Of a stretch of DNA of 34,451 nucleotides, positions 15,323 through 27,500 are shown piece after piece. Numbering within the stretch: the stretch's first letter is position 1; the number at the start of each line of letters is the position of its first letter. Made by a program: the position numbers and the translations under genes. Location: NCBI GenBank assembly GCA_947626135.1, contig CANQQZ010000022.1:1-34451 (forward strand), in the 5' to 3' direction. The notes under the pieces are model-generated. The model did no database searches. It had not been told where the DNA came from and saw only the letters and a program-made list of their open reading frames with translations. The stretch is from an uncultured Clostridia bacterium. Its GTDB lineage: Bacteria > Bacillota > Clostridia > UBA1381.

Positions 15323-16717
15323 TTAATCTAAATTCCGCAACGCTGATTTATATTCTTCCAAAGCTTTCTTTGTTTGTTCAACTTCGTAATCGGTCAGTTT
15401 ATATGCCTTACTGTATTTTATCAATTTCTCTTGCGCTTCAATTTCGCATATAATACGACTTCGCGGAGTTGCGTCTATTTTGCCTTGTCTAAATTGCGTG
15501 GCATGTATAAGTTCCTCAAAAACTGCACCGCGTCCGGGGTTTTTAGTAAGCAGAATTGTTTTCGCGTCCCACGTAACGCCCTCCGCCGAATTTGCTTTCA
15601 AATGCGCTGTCACTTCGTCGTTCATAACGATAACGCCGCCCTGCTTTTTAAACCCTTTAACAATCTTGTTAAGCTGCTTTTTCGGCATCGGCTCAATTTT
15701 ACCTTCCGTATGCTTGCGGTACATGCCCTCACCCCACATATCTATTATATCACGTTCGTCGGATTTTGCAATAGGTTTTTGCGTCGCATTTTCAATATAT
15801 TTTGCGATGTAATCGGGCAACTCTTTATTTCCCGTATGGTATGCGCCCCACGCTTCAGCCCACGCTTCGCCGGTCGATTTAAGCATATCCGCTTGAGCCT
15901 CTCGATACCATTTCTTGGCATCCTCTTCAAATCCTGTCGGGATTCCCTTTTTGTCGGCATATACATGTCCCATCTCATGATAAGGTGTGCTTGTGCCGTC
16001 CATATTAAAGAAATACCGATTCCCATGCTGTTTTATATAACGAGCTTGTTCTTCCGCCTTGTTTGCCGCTATTTTTTGCGGGGAATTATATTTACTGCTA
16101 ATTCCGACCATATGTCCATATGCCTCGGCATCGTACTTCATCATTCCCGTTATCGGGTCTCTGCCCAACCTCATACCGTCAAGGGATTCAATATGCACAC
16201 CGTAATAATGATTTGATGTCCTCGGCAGCTTTGATCCGTAATATTCTTCGAGCGTCTTGGAATCGCCTACAAAAACCGGGCGTATATCCTTCGGCAGCGT
16301 CTCCAATGCCCGATTTAACTCGTTTGCCGTATCAAGCGGAAGCTTATTATATTCCGGGTATTTTACGCCCAGCTTTTCGGCATATTTTTCAGCCTCATTT
16401 ACTGTTTTCGCCGGCACAAATATAGACTGCTTTTTCACAGGATTGTCAACGGTTTTCGCCGGTTTCGTCCGCGCGGCTTTTACGTTCGCTTTCATCGCCG
16501 CCCGCTGTTCATCGGATAGCCCCGCCTTCCATTCCTCGAACGTCATATCGCCGTCGACCTTGTAATTCTTTCCGGTTTTGGGATCCCGCGCGATACGCGT
16601 TTTTGAAATCGCGTCCGCCATGACCGTGGTACAGCGGCAATTGGGATGTATCGGCGTGCAATTTATGATTAAGGCACTCTCTTTTTCATGTTTATATGTT
16701 TTCTTGACTATGCACAA
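15323..16717 (-). CDS. N-terminally truncated Mu F head-morphogenesis protein with toxin-like C-terminus
   Basis: The first convincing homology is TPIHPNCRCTTVMADA (residues 21-36), the end of the Phage_Mu_F domain, followed by the linker TFEEWKAGLSDEQRAAMKANVKAARTKPAKTVDN. The start shown is TTG at 16717 and its first 18 residues look unrelated, so the capsid-assembly part has been deleted and the true start is uncertain. Downstream are two regions. One carries YHEMGHVYADKKG (about 244-256), a canonical HExxH zinc-binding motif. The last carries AVFEELIHATQFRQG (about 399-413), an EExxH motif lacking the leading His. This resembles metallopeptidase-like toxin tails of Mu F polymorphic toxins, but I cannot name the family. 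It lies 82 bp after the NRPS/MATE operon and is followed by a small immunity-like gene. Confidence 0.6.
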   Translation of the reverse strand: MCIVKKTYKHEKESALIINCTPIHPNCRCTTVMADAISKTRIARDPKTGKNYKVDGDMTFEEWKAGLSDEQRAAMKANVKAARTKPAKTVDNPVKKQSIFVPAKTVNEAEKYAEKLGVKYPEYNKLPLDTANELNRALETLPKDIRPVFVGDSKTLEEYYGSKLPRTSNHYYGVHIESLDGMRLGRDPITGMMKYDAEAYGHMVGISSKYNSPQKIAANKAEEQARYIKQHGNRYFFNMDGTSTPYHEMGHVYADKKGIPTGFEEDAKKWYREAQADMLKSTGEAWAEAWGAYHTGNKELPDYIAKYIENATQKPIAKSDERDIIDMWGEGMYRKHTEGKIEPMPKKQLNKIVKGFKKQGGVIVMNDEVTAHLKANSAEGVTWDAKTILLTKNPGRGAVFEELIHATQFRQGKIDATPRSRIICEIEAQEKLIKYSKAYKLTDYEVEQTKKALEEYKSALRNLD

Positions 16718-16799
16718 TATGCACGCTTGCCCATGCTATGCCCACGCAGGTCTGTACGATTTTGACACTCGCACCGCTGTTTTCTGCTTGCCCTGTATA

Positions 16800-18563
16800 C
16801 TATAACCGAATCTCCACAACGGTGTTGTTCATATTCAGGACCCTTGTGTATTCCATTTTATCCGCCATGCGTTTTATGAGCTCAATGCCGCCCAGGTTAT
16901 ATTTATCGGTTTCATCGCGTTTGTATTCAAGGGGGTCGAACGGAACGCCGTCATCGCGCAGACGCAGGATCAGTGAATCTCCGCTTTTTGCCAGACATAT
17001 ATCAATATAATTTCTTTTGATATTTTTGTAGCCGTATTTTCCGATATTGACGGTCAGCTCTTCCGCCGCGATACCTACGGCGTTCGCCTTGTTATCGTCT
17101 ATCCCTATACTCAGGCAATAGTCAATGAGCTTTTCCGATATTCCGACCGCTTCCTCCGCCGTGCCCGTGACGGTAACGTCATAGAAAACATCGCCGCCCG
17201 TGTCGGGTATAGCGGCGAAACCTCTCTGCGGCATTTTTCCTTTTTTCTGCAAAACGATCCTTATGACCGTGACTATAAGCATCGCCGCGATCTCGCTGAC
17301 GATCATCGAGGCGAATATGCCTCTTACTCCAAACAGCATCATTGCGCCCAGCGCGAGCGGTATTTTTATAACGAACATTTCAAGCACGGTATCAAGCGTC
17401 GCGATACCCGCCTGACCTATCGTTCTGTAATAGTTTTGGATAACGGAGTTTACGGCGTAAAACGCAAAGCTCAGGCTGAATATCCGCAAACACTGTAGAT
17501 ACAGAGGCTCAAGCTCGGGTATGCTGAAGCCGTACAATTTGGAAATAAGCTGGGGCGCGGCAAGGAATACGCCTATAAGCACCGTGAAAACACATGCCGT
17601 CACTTTCGATATGCGCAGCAAAAGCCGCCTTATGCCGTAATAATCCTTCTCGCCGTACAGCACTCCCGCAATAGTCGGTATAACCTCAACAATGCCGTTG
17701 AGACACAGCTGAACGATAAAATTCGTGTCGTTTGTTATCGAATAAACCGTCATCATATCCTGACCGAGTATGTAAAGCGTGCTTGTGTTCATAACGGCGA
17801 GGCTTATCGCCGTCAGCGCAAACATAGCCATATTCGGCAGTCCGTTTTTGGCTGATTCAAGAAACAGCTTCGATTTCTTTATTATGCTTATTTTTTTCAG
17901 TTTAAGCATTCTGTTTTTGGATCTTAAATATATCGGGACAAATATCGCACCGCTTATGATATATCCTATTATCGTCGAGGCTGTCGATGCGCCTACGCCG
18001 TAGGGCGTATATTTGACAAGAATATAGTCGAGCGAGAGGTTTATAACATTCGCGGTTATATGAAGCGCCGCCGACAGGTTCGGATTATTGTCCACATTCA
18101 TAAAGTATGATATTGCCAGGACCGCGCAGACGGGCCACAGCCCTACGCCGTATACATACAGCACGGTCTTTACCATATCATACATTACGCCGTCGCTCGC
18201 CGCCGTGAGCTTAGCGGCGAAAAAGGGCGTAAATGCAAGCTCGGCTGCGGAGAATATCAGCGTTAAAAATATCGTCGCCAGCATTGAGACGGATAATACA
18301 TCCGAAGCCGAGTCCGCGTCCCTTTTGCCCAGGTAAACGGCGGCGGTCACGGAGCCGCCCATTCCCAGCAATATAGCCGGCAGCTGAAGGAAATAGACAA
18401 GGGGTATGGCGATATTAAGCGCCGACACGGCGTAGCTTCCCATGAGATTGCCCACTATTATCGAATCCACAAGGGAGCCGAGCTGCAAAGCCGCCGTTAC
18501 CATAACGCTGGGAAGCAGGTAACTGTACAGTTTTTTCTTTATAAGATAATCGTTTCTTTGCAA
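16800..18563 (-). CDS. MATE-family exporter fused to RsbW-like HATPase domain
   Basis: Residues 1 to about 455 form a MATE transporter (MVTAALQLGSLVDSIIVGNLMG at the N-terminus, about 12 membrane segments). A cytosolic GHKL/HATPase domain follows at about 460-587. Its N-box is AAEELTVNIGKYGY (about 494-508), its G1 box RDDGVPFDP (about 533-541), and the last part LGGIELIKRMADKMEY (about 555-570). These are the hallmarks of anti-sigma/serine kinase (RsbW/SpoIIAB-type) domains. The start is TTG at 18563, with GAGGGG 7 bases upstream, only 13 bp after the NRPS stop, so it is co-transcribed. It most likely exports the NRPS product; the ATPase domain could phosphorylate a partner or regulate transport. 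A MATE fused to such a domain is uncommon. Confidence 0.85.
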   Translation of the reverse strand: MQRNDYLIKKKLYSYLLPSVMVTAALQLGSLVDSIIVGNLMGSYAVSALNIAIPLVYFLQLPAILLGMGGSVTAAVYLGKRDADSASDVLSVSMLATIFLTLIFSAAELAFTPFFAAKLTAASDGVMYDMVKTVLYVYGVGLWPVCAVLAISYFMNVDNNPNLSAALHITANVINLSLDYILVKYTPYGVGASTASTIIGYIISGAIFVPIYLRSKNRMLKLKKISIIKKSKLFLESAKNGLPNMAMFALTAISLAVMNTSTLYILGQDMMTVYSITNDTNFIVQLCLNGIVEVIPTIAGVLYGEKDYYGIRRLLLRISKVTACVFTVLIGVFLAAPQLISKLYGFSIPELEPLYLQCLRIFSLSFAFYAVNSVIQNYYRTIGQAGIATLDTVLEMFVIKIPLALGAMMLFGVRGIFASMIVSEIAAMLIVTVIRIVLQKKGKMPQRGFAAIPDTGGDVFYDVTVTGTAEEAVGISEKLIDYCLSIGIDDNKANAVGIAAEELTVNIGKYGYKNIKRNYIDICLAKSGDSLILRLRDDGVPFDPLEYKRDETDKYNLGGIELIKRMADKMEYTRVLNMNNTVVEIRL

Positions 18564-18576
18564 AGTAACACCCCTC

Positions 18577-21500
18577 TTATTTTATATCGGCGGCATTATC
18601 AAAGAAGCCGAGGGTGATAAGAGCGTTTATCGCTCTGCTTATGTAATCCTCGTTGATAAGCGGCCACGAAAATCCCAGCTTGTACAAAGCCTTTACCGTA
18701 AAATTGTTGACGCTTTCTATCGCTCTGTGTTCCGCGTCATTTTCCCTGTAGGATATAAGAGCCGAAACCTCCATGCTTTTTTCATCGTTTGACAATACCT
18801 CATTAAATCGTTTTCCAAATTCCTCGTCTGACACTTTTTTAATAAATATCCCGTTTTTGCGCATACCATCGATAACGTTGTCCATATGGACAAAATGAGC
18901 GTTATACGCATGGAATACCGTAAATCCGGAGGGCGTGCCCGCAAGCCTTAATATAGCCTCCGCCACATAGCCTATCGGCGAAAACTCGACTTCCGTATCG
19001 AGCTCCGAGATCGGGAAGCAGCCGAGCGCAGCATAAGCGCGCAGCGTGTTCATAAAGCTGTTGGTCCGGAAATTAGCCTGGAATTCGCCGTCCTTTTCGC
19101 GGCTCATCAGATTTCCGACGCGGATAACCTTTCCTCTGAGTCCCTTGTCCCTGACCGCGGTAAGCACCGCCTTCTCCGCTCTGTGCTTGGTGCTTATGTA
19201 CTTGTTATCAAGGTTCTGCCCGAATTCCAGCATACTTTCCGAAAGTTTCACATGCTCGGGAATACTGCCGTTGACGCTTTCGCCTCCCACGCTGACGGTC
19301 GAGATTTGGACAAGACTCTTGTCCAAATCAAGGCATGCCGCTATAAGATTTTCGACGCCCATAACGTTTACCTTTTCGAGTATATCGCTGTTTGTAAAAT
19401 GCTTTACACACGCCGCGCAGTTTATCACCGTATCAAAATCGTATCCGCGCAGCGTATCCGTGAGCCTGTCCGAGGTAATGTCGCTATCTATAACGGTGAT
19501 CACGCCTTTGAACAATTCGTCATAGGCATCGCCGAAATAAAACATCAGCATCATTTTGACGCGCTCCTCGGCTGTCAGCTTTCCGTTATTGCGCGCGAGG
19601 CAGAATATTTTTTCGGCGCCGCCGTCGATGAGCTGTTTAAGCACGTGCGCGCCCAAAAATCCCGTGGTGCCCGTCACCAAAACGTTCCCTATGTCCGTGT
19701 AATTTATTTCCCCCACATACGACGGCGCGTTGTATTTCAGAACGTCAAAGAGCGGCTCGCGTTCCTCGTTTTCCGTGATTCTTTCCGTTGCTTTTGTTTC
19801 TGCGGAAGGTTTGTCCGAAGCACTCACGAACGCCGCCAGCTGCGCCGGCGTTGTGTTATCGAAAATGTCTTTATATACAACGGGAATATTTTGCGTCATG
19901 CAGCGCACGGCTATCTTTGAAGCCAGCAGAGACGTGCCTCCGAGCTCAAAGAAATCATCGTCGGCATATACCGTGTCAATGCCGAGCACCGCAGCAAACA
20001 TATCGCAGAATATCCGTTCCATATCGTTTGCGGCTTTTCTTCCCGCGGATCTTTTTTGAGCCGCGTCGGGTTCGGGCAGCGCCTTTTTGTCAATCTTTCC
20101 GTTCTTTGTCATAGGCAGCTTGTCAAGCTGTATCAGCACCGACGGCACCATATAATGCGCGAGGGATTTTTTGAGGTGCTCGGTAAGCGCCTGCTTTTCC
20201 GTCTGTTTTGAAGCGGTAAAATATCCGCACAGGTATTGCTGCTGACCCTCGCCCTTTACAATAACAATAGCGTTGGTAACATCGGGATAGCCGCACATAA
20301 CGTTAACTATCTCGTCAAGCTCAACGCGCAGTCCTCTCAGCTTGACCTGATTATCGGCTCTTCCGAAAAATTCAATTTCACCGTTCGGCAGATATCTCGC
20401 TATGTCTCCGCTGCGGTACGCGCGACCGTTTTCAAGCTCGACAAACGCTTCGGCGGTCTTTTTCTCAAGTCCGACATAGCCTCTGCCGACGCCAAGTCCG
20501 CCTATCGCCAGCTCGCCCTTTGCGCCCGCGGGCAGGAGGTGTCTGTGCTTGTCGATAATATATGCTTTGACATTTGCCGCGGGTCTGCCTATGGTAATGT
20601 TTTCTCCGGAGGTCATCACCTTTGATATACAGCTGACGGTAGCTTCGGTGGGACCGTAACCATTTACTATCACGGCGTCGGGGCTGGCTTTGCGCAGCAG
20701 TCCGTAAAGCGGCGGCGTGAACGCTTCCGCTCCGAGATCATACATCTTTATGCGCGAAAGAGACCTTGCCGCCTGAGGTATTTCAGCCATATTAGTCATG
20801 AAGGACGGCGTGCCGCACATCACCTCCACATTGTTTTCCTCTATAAGCTTCGCAAGCATGAGCGGGTCGTGTATCTCCTCGTCTGCGGCTATGCATACCG
20901 TCATGCCGTTGCAAAGCGGAATGTGAATTTCCATTATTGAGAAATCAAACGACACCGCCGCGACAGAAAGCGCGGTCCTTCCGCCGCTTACAAATTCAAA
21001 TGTTTCTTTGTTTTTCGGATTTGCGTTCACAAAATTGCAGAGGCTGCCGTGCTCTATCATAACGCCCTTCGGAGTGCCGGTCGAACCCGAAGTATATATG
21101 CAGTATGCGAGAGAGCTTGCGGGAATATCTATTTCGGGATCCGAAACGGTTTCGTTTTGCGAAAGCTCGCTCAGTGTAAGAGCAGCGTAGGGTTTGCCGC
21201 TGAAAAGCTCCGCCCTCTCCCGTTTGAGCTTGTCGGTCGTTATAACAAAACGGGCGTGAGAATCCCTGAGGCAGAAATCCACTCTGTCGTCGGGATAATC
21301 GGGCAGCATCGGCAGGAAAGCGCCTCCGGCTTTCATTATTCCGTACTCTGCGGCGGGAATATTAACGTCTCTGGGCAGCAGCATACCCACAGGCTCGCCG
21401 AGCCGCACGCCCTTCTCTATGAGCGATCGGGCTATCCTGTTGGCAAGCGCGTTTAACTCGCCGTATGTCAGACTCTTACCGCCCGAAACAACGGCGAGCC

Positions 21501-24500
21501 GATCGGGATGCGCCGCCGAGTGCGCCTCAAACAGCCTGTTCACGCTCACAAGCTCAATCGGATAGTCGGTATCGTTAAAGCCTTTAATTGCTTCGGCGTC
21601 CTCAGCCGAAAGCATTGACACCTCGCGGATATATTTGTTCCCGATAAACGAGGCTGCCGCGGCGTCCATTGATCTTATAAAGGTTTTTATAAACCCGTCG
21701 CTGTAGAGATCTCCGTAATATTCGGCGGCGTATTCATAAGCGCCGTTTTTTATGGTTATATCCACCGAGAGCTTTGATTTTGCGGCGTCAAGGCTCAATG
21801 TCGTTATCCCGCATTTTTCCCCGCCTATAGTCTGCCCGGAAATACCGCTGTCCTGATACGCGACCATTATGTCTGCGCTGACGCCGTACTCTCTTGAAAT
21901 TTCCGCGAATGAATAAACGTCATTTTCCATGCTGTCAAGCAGCTGCGAGCCTGTTTCTTTAACAAACTCCGAAACGGTCTTTTTATCGTCGATATCGCAG
22001 TAAACGGGCAGCGTCTTTACAAACATTCCAACGGAATTGGCTGTTCGCGAATCGCTCCTGCCATTGTATATTGTGGTGAATACAGCGTCTTCGGCGTTGT
22101 TGTATCTCCCGAGAACAAAGCCGAACACCGCGTTGAAAAAGCCGTTCGGAGTAACCTTGTTCTTTGCGCAATACGCCTCGATCTCCTTCGGCGAAAGCGA
22201 GGAGCGCACGGTCATAAAGCCCGCCTTGCCTTCGCCGCCGTTTTGGTCCGGTTTGGGCAGACAATCGGCGTCACAGCCGCCGAGCAGCGCAGCATAATAT
22301 TCCTTCGCCCTGATATAGTCCCCGGAGGCTCGCGCCTTTTCCTCCGAAAGCGCGGCTTCATAGCTCGAATATGATTCCACGGCGAGCTCAGCGCCGTCAT
22401 AGGCTTTTGATATATCCTTCAAAATAATGCTCAACGACGCGCCGTCACTTATGATATGGTGCATATCCAGGAACAAATACATACCGTCGGCTTTTATCAG
22501 CTTCACGCTGAACAATCTCCCGCCAAGCAGATTATACGGCTTGGTAAGCTGCGGTTTTATGCTTTCTATATCATCGGCGGCGATAGCTTCTATTGAATTT
22601 TCATCGAATGAAAAGTCGCCGTCCATTCTGCGCTGTCTGATATTGCCGTCATCGTCCATAAACAATCTCGTCTTAATATACGGATGCGCGTTGATCGCCT
22701 GTATAACAGCCGTTTTAAGCTTGTTTTCGTCGATGCCGCCACCGAGCCTGATTAACACGGGAATGTTATATATCGTGGTTTCGGGGTGGGCTATCGCTTC
22801 GACAAAAATGCCCTCCTGCGTTTTTGTTAGCGGATAATCGGGCAGGATCTCAAAAGCTTCGGTGCCTTCGGCACGGGCAAAGAATTGCTCGAGCTTTTCA
22901 ACGGTGTTGTTTTCTTTAAGGTCGGATGTCCTTACGGGCGCGTCAAAGGCATTTGAAAGGAGCACGTTAAGTCTGACGGCGCCGATGGAGGAAAGTCCCG
23001 CCTCATAAATATCTGTCGTAATACCGAAATCGGAATGCCCGAGCACCTCCGCTGTAATGTCGAATATTTTTTGCTGCGTTTCGTTACGCGGCGGTATAAT
23101 TTCATCCTGCTTCCTCACCGGCTTCGGCAGCTCCCGTTTGTTGACCTTTTGGTTCTGGTTCAAAGGGATCGACGGTATCTGCATGGTTACGGACGGGACC
23201 ATATATGAGGGCTTGCGCTCTCTTATAAAATCATTCAAAGCCGATATATTTATTTCGCTGTCGCCGACAATATATGCCGCGATATATTTTTCACCTGTTT
23301 TCTCGTCCTCAAACGCCTGAACGGTGGCGTCCTTTACGCCGTTAAACCCGCGTATCACGCCCTCGACCTCGGTCAATTCGATACGGAAGCCGCGCACCTT
23401 GACCTGTCCGTCGTTTCTTCCGATAAAATCTATTTCCCCGTTCGGCAAAAGCCTGACAATATCTCCCGAACGATACGCTCTGATATAGTCCTTATCGCCG
23501 CTGAACGGGTTGCGGATAAAGACCTTTCCTGTCAGATCCTCTCTGTTGAGATAACCTCTCGCGACACCGCGTCCCGAAATAAGCAGCTCACCCGGAACGA
23601 GAGGAGGGAGTCTGCGCAGATTCTCATCCACAACATAGCATTTATAGTTCGCAATCGCTTTTCCTATAGGCACTCTTTCATAAAGCCGGTCTACCGGCAT
23701 GACCGAGGAGAATATAGTGCACTCTGTCGGACCGTAGCAGTTATAGAAGCGCGTACTTGTATCCTTGGGACGAACGGGCACAAGCTTTTCCCCGCCGACC
23801 GAAAGATATTTCAGCTTTTCGGGAGAAGCCATAGAGTAGAACTGCCGCCCTATCTGCGTTGTCATAAAGGAATGGGTTATCCCGAGTCTGTCAAACCATT
23901 TTTCAAGCTCTATAAGGTCAAGTCTTATTTCCTCTTCCGCGATGCAGACGCAGGCGCCCGCTGTCAGCGCGGGATACATATCCATCATATTCGCGTCAAA
24001 CCCGTAGCTCGCGTAGGCAGCCGCGCGGGAGTTCTCGTCCATTTTAAAGAAGTCTCTGTACCAAAAGCAGAAATTGACGAGATTGCGGTGCTCGAGCATT
24101 ACGCCCTTGGGCGTGCCCGTTGAGCCCGACGTGTAAAGGAGCGTGAACAAATCGTTCGGTTCGGGGTCTTTTTCTATACCGCCGCAATCCGGAAGCTCGG
24201 GAATATCCTTTGTGAGCAATATCTCACCTTTGTATCCGGGTACCTTCAAAAGCAGCGCTTCATCGGCGATAAGCAGCTTCGCATCCGCGTCCGACATCAT
24301 AAACGCAAGGCGGTCGGCGGGGTACGAGGGATCGAGCGGCTGGTAAGCGGCGCCCGATTTTATCACGCCCAAGGAGGCAGTGACCATATAGGCGCATCTC
24401 GGGATAAGCACGGAAACAACATCTCCGCAGCCGAGACCGAGAGAGTGTATTTTGCCCGCTATGCGTTCCGAAATATCGTCGACCTGCGCGTAGGTAAGAG

Positions 24501-27500
24501 TTTCGTCTTTAAAGCGCACCGCCGGTCTGTCGGAATATCTTGCCGCCTGCTCCCTGAACATTGACACGATATTTGTAACGGGATAATCCGTATCCGTTTG
24601 ATTAAAGCGTTCCATTTCGGCGATATTTTCGTCGGTGACAAGGCGTATATCGCCCAGTCTGCCGCCGCCGCAGAGTCCCGCCGCTATCATTGTGTATACC
24701 TCCGCCATGCGTTTTACGGTCTCCGCCGTTATTTTTTCGGCGGCATATTCAAATCGGAGCAGATAGTCTCCGCTGTTTTGCTTGAGCACGTGAAGCGTAA
24801 GCGACGCCATCACGTCCTCCGAAACGTGCATTTCCATAGGGATGTATCTGCCGTTTATATTCACGCCCGAGAGCATATCGCCCTGATACACAAAGAAGCA
24901 GTCGGGGCGTATGCCGTATTCACTGCAAAGCTGCGGGATATCCGCGCCGTCATGAGAAACAAGCTCATGAAAGGACCTCTGCATATCCGCCATAAAATCC
25001 GCGCAGTCCGCGTTTTCGTCAATGCTCGCGAGCACGGGCAGATTATGCACCATCATGCCGACCGTATTCTGCAAAACGGGATCATGTCTGCCGTTTTCGC
25101 CTGTGAAGAAAAGTACGTTTTTCTGATTGCAGAAAAGTCTCAGCATATATGCGTAGGCGCTCATAAACAGTGTGCTTTCGGTAAGCTGATGCTCGCTTAA
25201 AGACGCTGTAAGCCTGCCCGACAGCTCCTGCCTTTGGGTAAACAACGTGGTATTATACACGCCGAGTTTGCCTTTGAAATTGACAAGCCCCGGATCGTCA
25301 TCGTTGTAAAGCTCTGTGTCGCCCTCGATATTATCAAGCATTTTTCTGTATACTTCATTGTCGGTCCGCGTTATTTCGGGATGCTCCGCCTCATACTGCG
25401 CAAGGGTAAGATTGCTCATTTCCTCCTTGACCGCCGGCTCGCCGCCGAATACCGCGGCAATATTGCCTATGATAATTGAGGCCGAGGTGCCGTCGCAGAC
25501 AATATGGTGCATCACAAGCACAAGACACAGCCCCGCGGGCGTTTTGTAAATAACCGCGCGAGTGAGAAGGTCATTTTCCAGATCAAAGGGAAAATCAACG
25601 CTTTGTGCAAGCGTGTTTTTGTCGGTGATACCGGTCTGCTTTATCTGAGCCGTTATTTTCCTGCCGGACGGCACGAGCGACGGAACGCCGTCGATTATTT
25701 TAACGGACGCGCCGAGTATCGGATAATCGTTAAGCACCGTTTCAACGGCGTTTTTAAGACGCGTCTCGTTATCCGCCATATCGCACGGCAGCAGAAGCGA
25801 GAACACGTTGTTGTACGCGGTCCCCTTTTCATCCTGACAATCAAGGTAAATGCTCATCTGCGCTCTTGTGAGCGGATACGAGTCAGCCTCCCGGCCCTTA
25901 TATGACGACAATTCCGAGCCGTTTTCGACGGTCTCCGAAAGCAGCTTCGGAGTCTGCGCGGTGAAAACGGAACCCGCGGATATTTCTATTCCTTTTTCTC
26001 TCAACGCCTTTTGCAGCATGAGAACTTTTATCGAATCGCCGCCGAGCGCGAAAAATTCATCGTTAATTCCTATATTTTTAATGCCGAGAATTTCTTCAAA
26101 CGCCTGCGCGATAAGCTTTTGTCTTTCGTTTTCGGGAGCCTTGTATTCGGCGCGCCTTAAGTCGATATCGGGTTTGGGCAGCGCTGCGCGGTCAAGCTTG
26201 CCGTTCGCGTTTACGGGCAGCTTTTCAAGACGCACAAAAAACTCCGGCACCATATATTCGGGCAGCTTGAGCGAAAGGGCTTTTTTCAGCTCTTTTTCGT
26301 CCTTTTCACTGTCCGATATATAATACGCCGCAAGGAATATTTGTCCGGTCGCGTCTATAAAATCCTTTACAGCCGTATCGCGTATGCCGTCTGTCTCGCG
26401 TATAGCGGATTCTATCTCGCCCGGTTCAACGCGCTGACCGTTTATTTTCAGCATCCAGTCCTTACGGTTGAGATACAGAAGGTTTCCGTCGGGCAGACGT
26501 CTGCCCAGATCGCCCGTGTGAATAAGAAGCTCGTGACCGTCAATGTCTTTAAACGGATTCGGAGTGAATGCCCTTGCGGTCTCCTCGGGGCGGTTCAGAT
26601 ATCCTTTTGCCATATGACCCGCGATGCAGATCTCGCCTTCGTCAGCGGCGTTTCCGTTTTCGTCAAGCACATAGACGCTCACATTGCCGCCCGGCTTTCC
26701 TATAGGGGTATTGTCATAAGCCTTGTCCACCTCGAATGTAAGGCACTCTCCGGTAAGCTCGGTCATGCCGTAACAGTTCAAAAGCCGATAACCGTCCGGC
26801 GCGATCTGCGACAAACGCTCGCCGCAGCTCACAACGGTGCGCAGGCTCCCTCCCTTTCGGGTGAAGTAGCGCAGAACCTTCGGCATTATAACGGCGGAGG
26901 TTATTTTATGCCTGTCTATAAAATCGGCAAGACTGTCGGGGTCGCCTTTAAATTCATCGGGAATTATTATTTCGGTAATGCCGTTTGCAAGTCCCGTAAA
27001 AATATCACCTACGGAGAGAATAAAGTAAAAAGCAACGTTGATGCCGTATATATCATCATCCTTAAGCTCCAGGATGCCGCCGTAAAGCAGAACCTCGTTT
27101 CTTATTGACTCGTGATCATGAATAACTCCTTTGGGTTTTCCGGTTGAACCCGATGTGTAAATGATAAGCGCCGTATCGCCGGGCTTTATACCGCAGATTT
27201 CCGAAACGGGCTCAAAGCCATACGCATCGCTTATAAAAGCGTCGTCGATAATGATCTTCGCGCCGCAGTCGCTTTGTATGTATGCCATGCGGTCCGCGGG
27301 ATAATGGTCTGAAAGCGGTACATAAGCGCCTCCCGCCATAAGTATGCCGAATATTGCTTCAATAAATCCGATGCCTCTCGCGGCGGTTATCATCACGGCG
27401 TCGCCGCGCCGAATGCCCTGTTCTTTAAGCTTTGCGGCTATGCGGCGCGCGTTTTCGTCAAGCTGCTTATAAGTGTCCGACCTTCCCGTTGACGGCTCCG

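Noticed and set aside
16717..16717. TTG at this position as a genuine start of the Mu F-like protein
   Set aside because: There is no ribosome site, and the first 18 residues do not look like Mu F; the gene is more likely truncated, with its real start uncertain.
19046..27108. Plus-strand open frames of up to 255 codons inside the NRPS gene
   Set aside because: They are antisense to a 2992-codon frame with clear domains and show no recognisable protein features.
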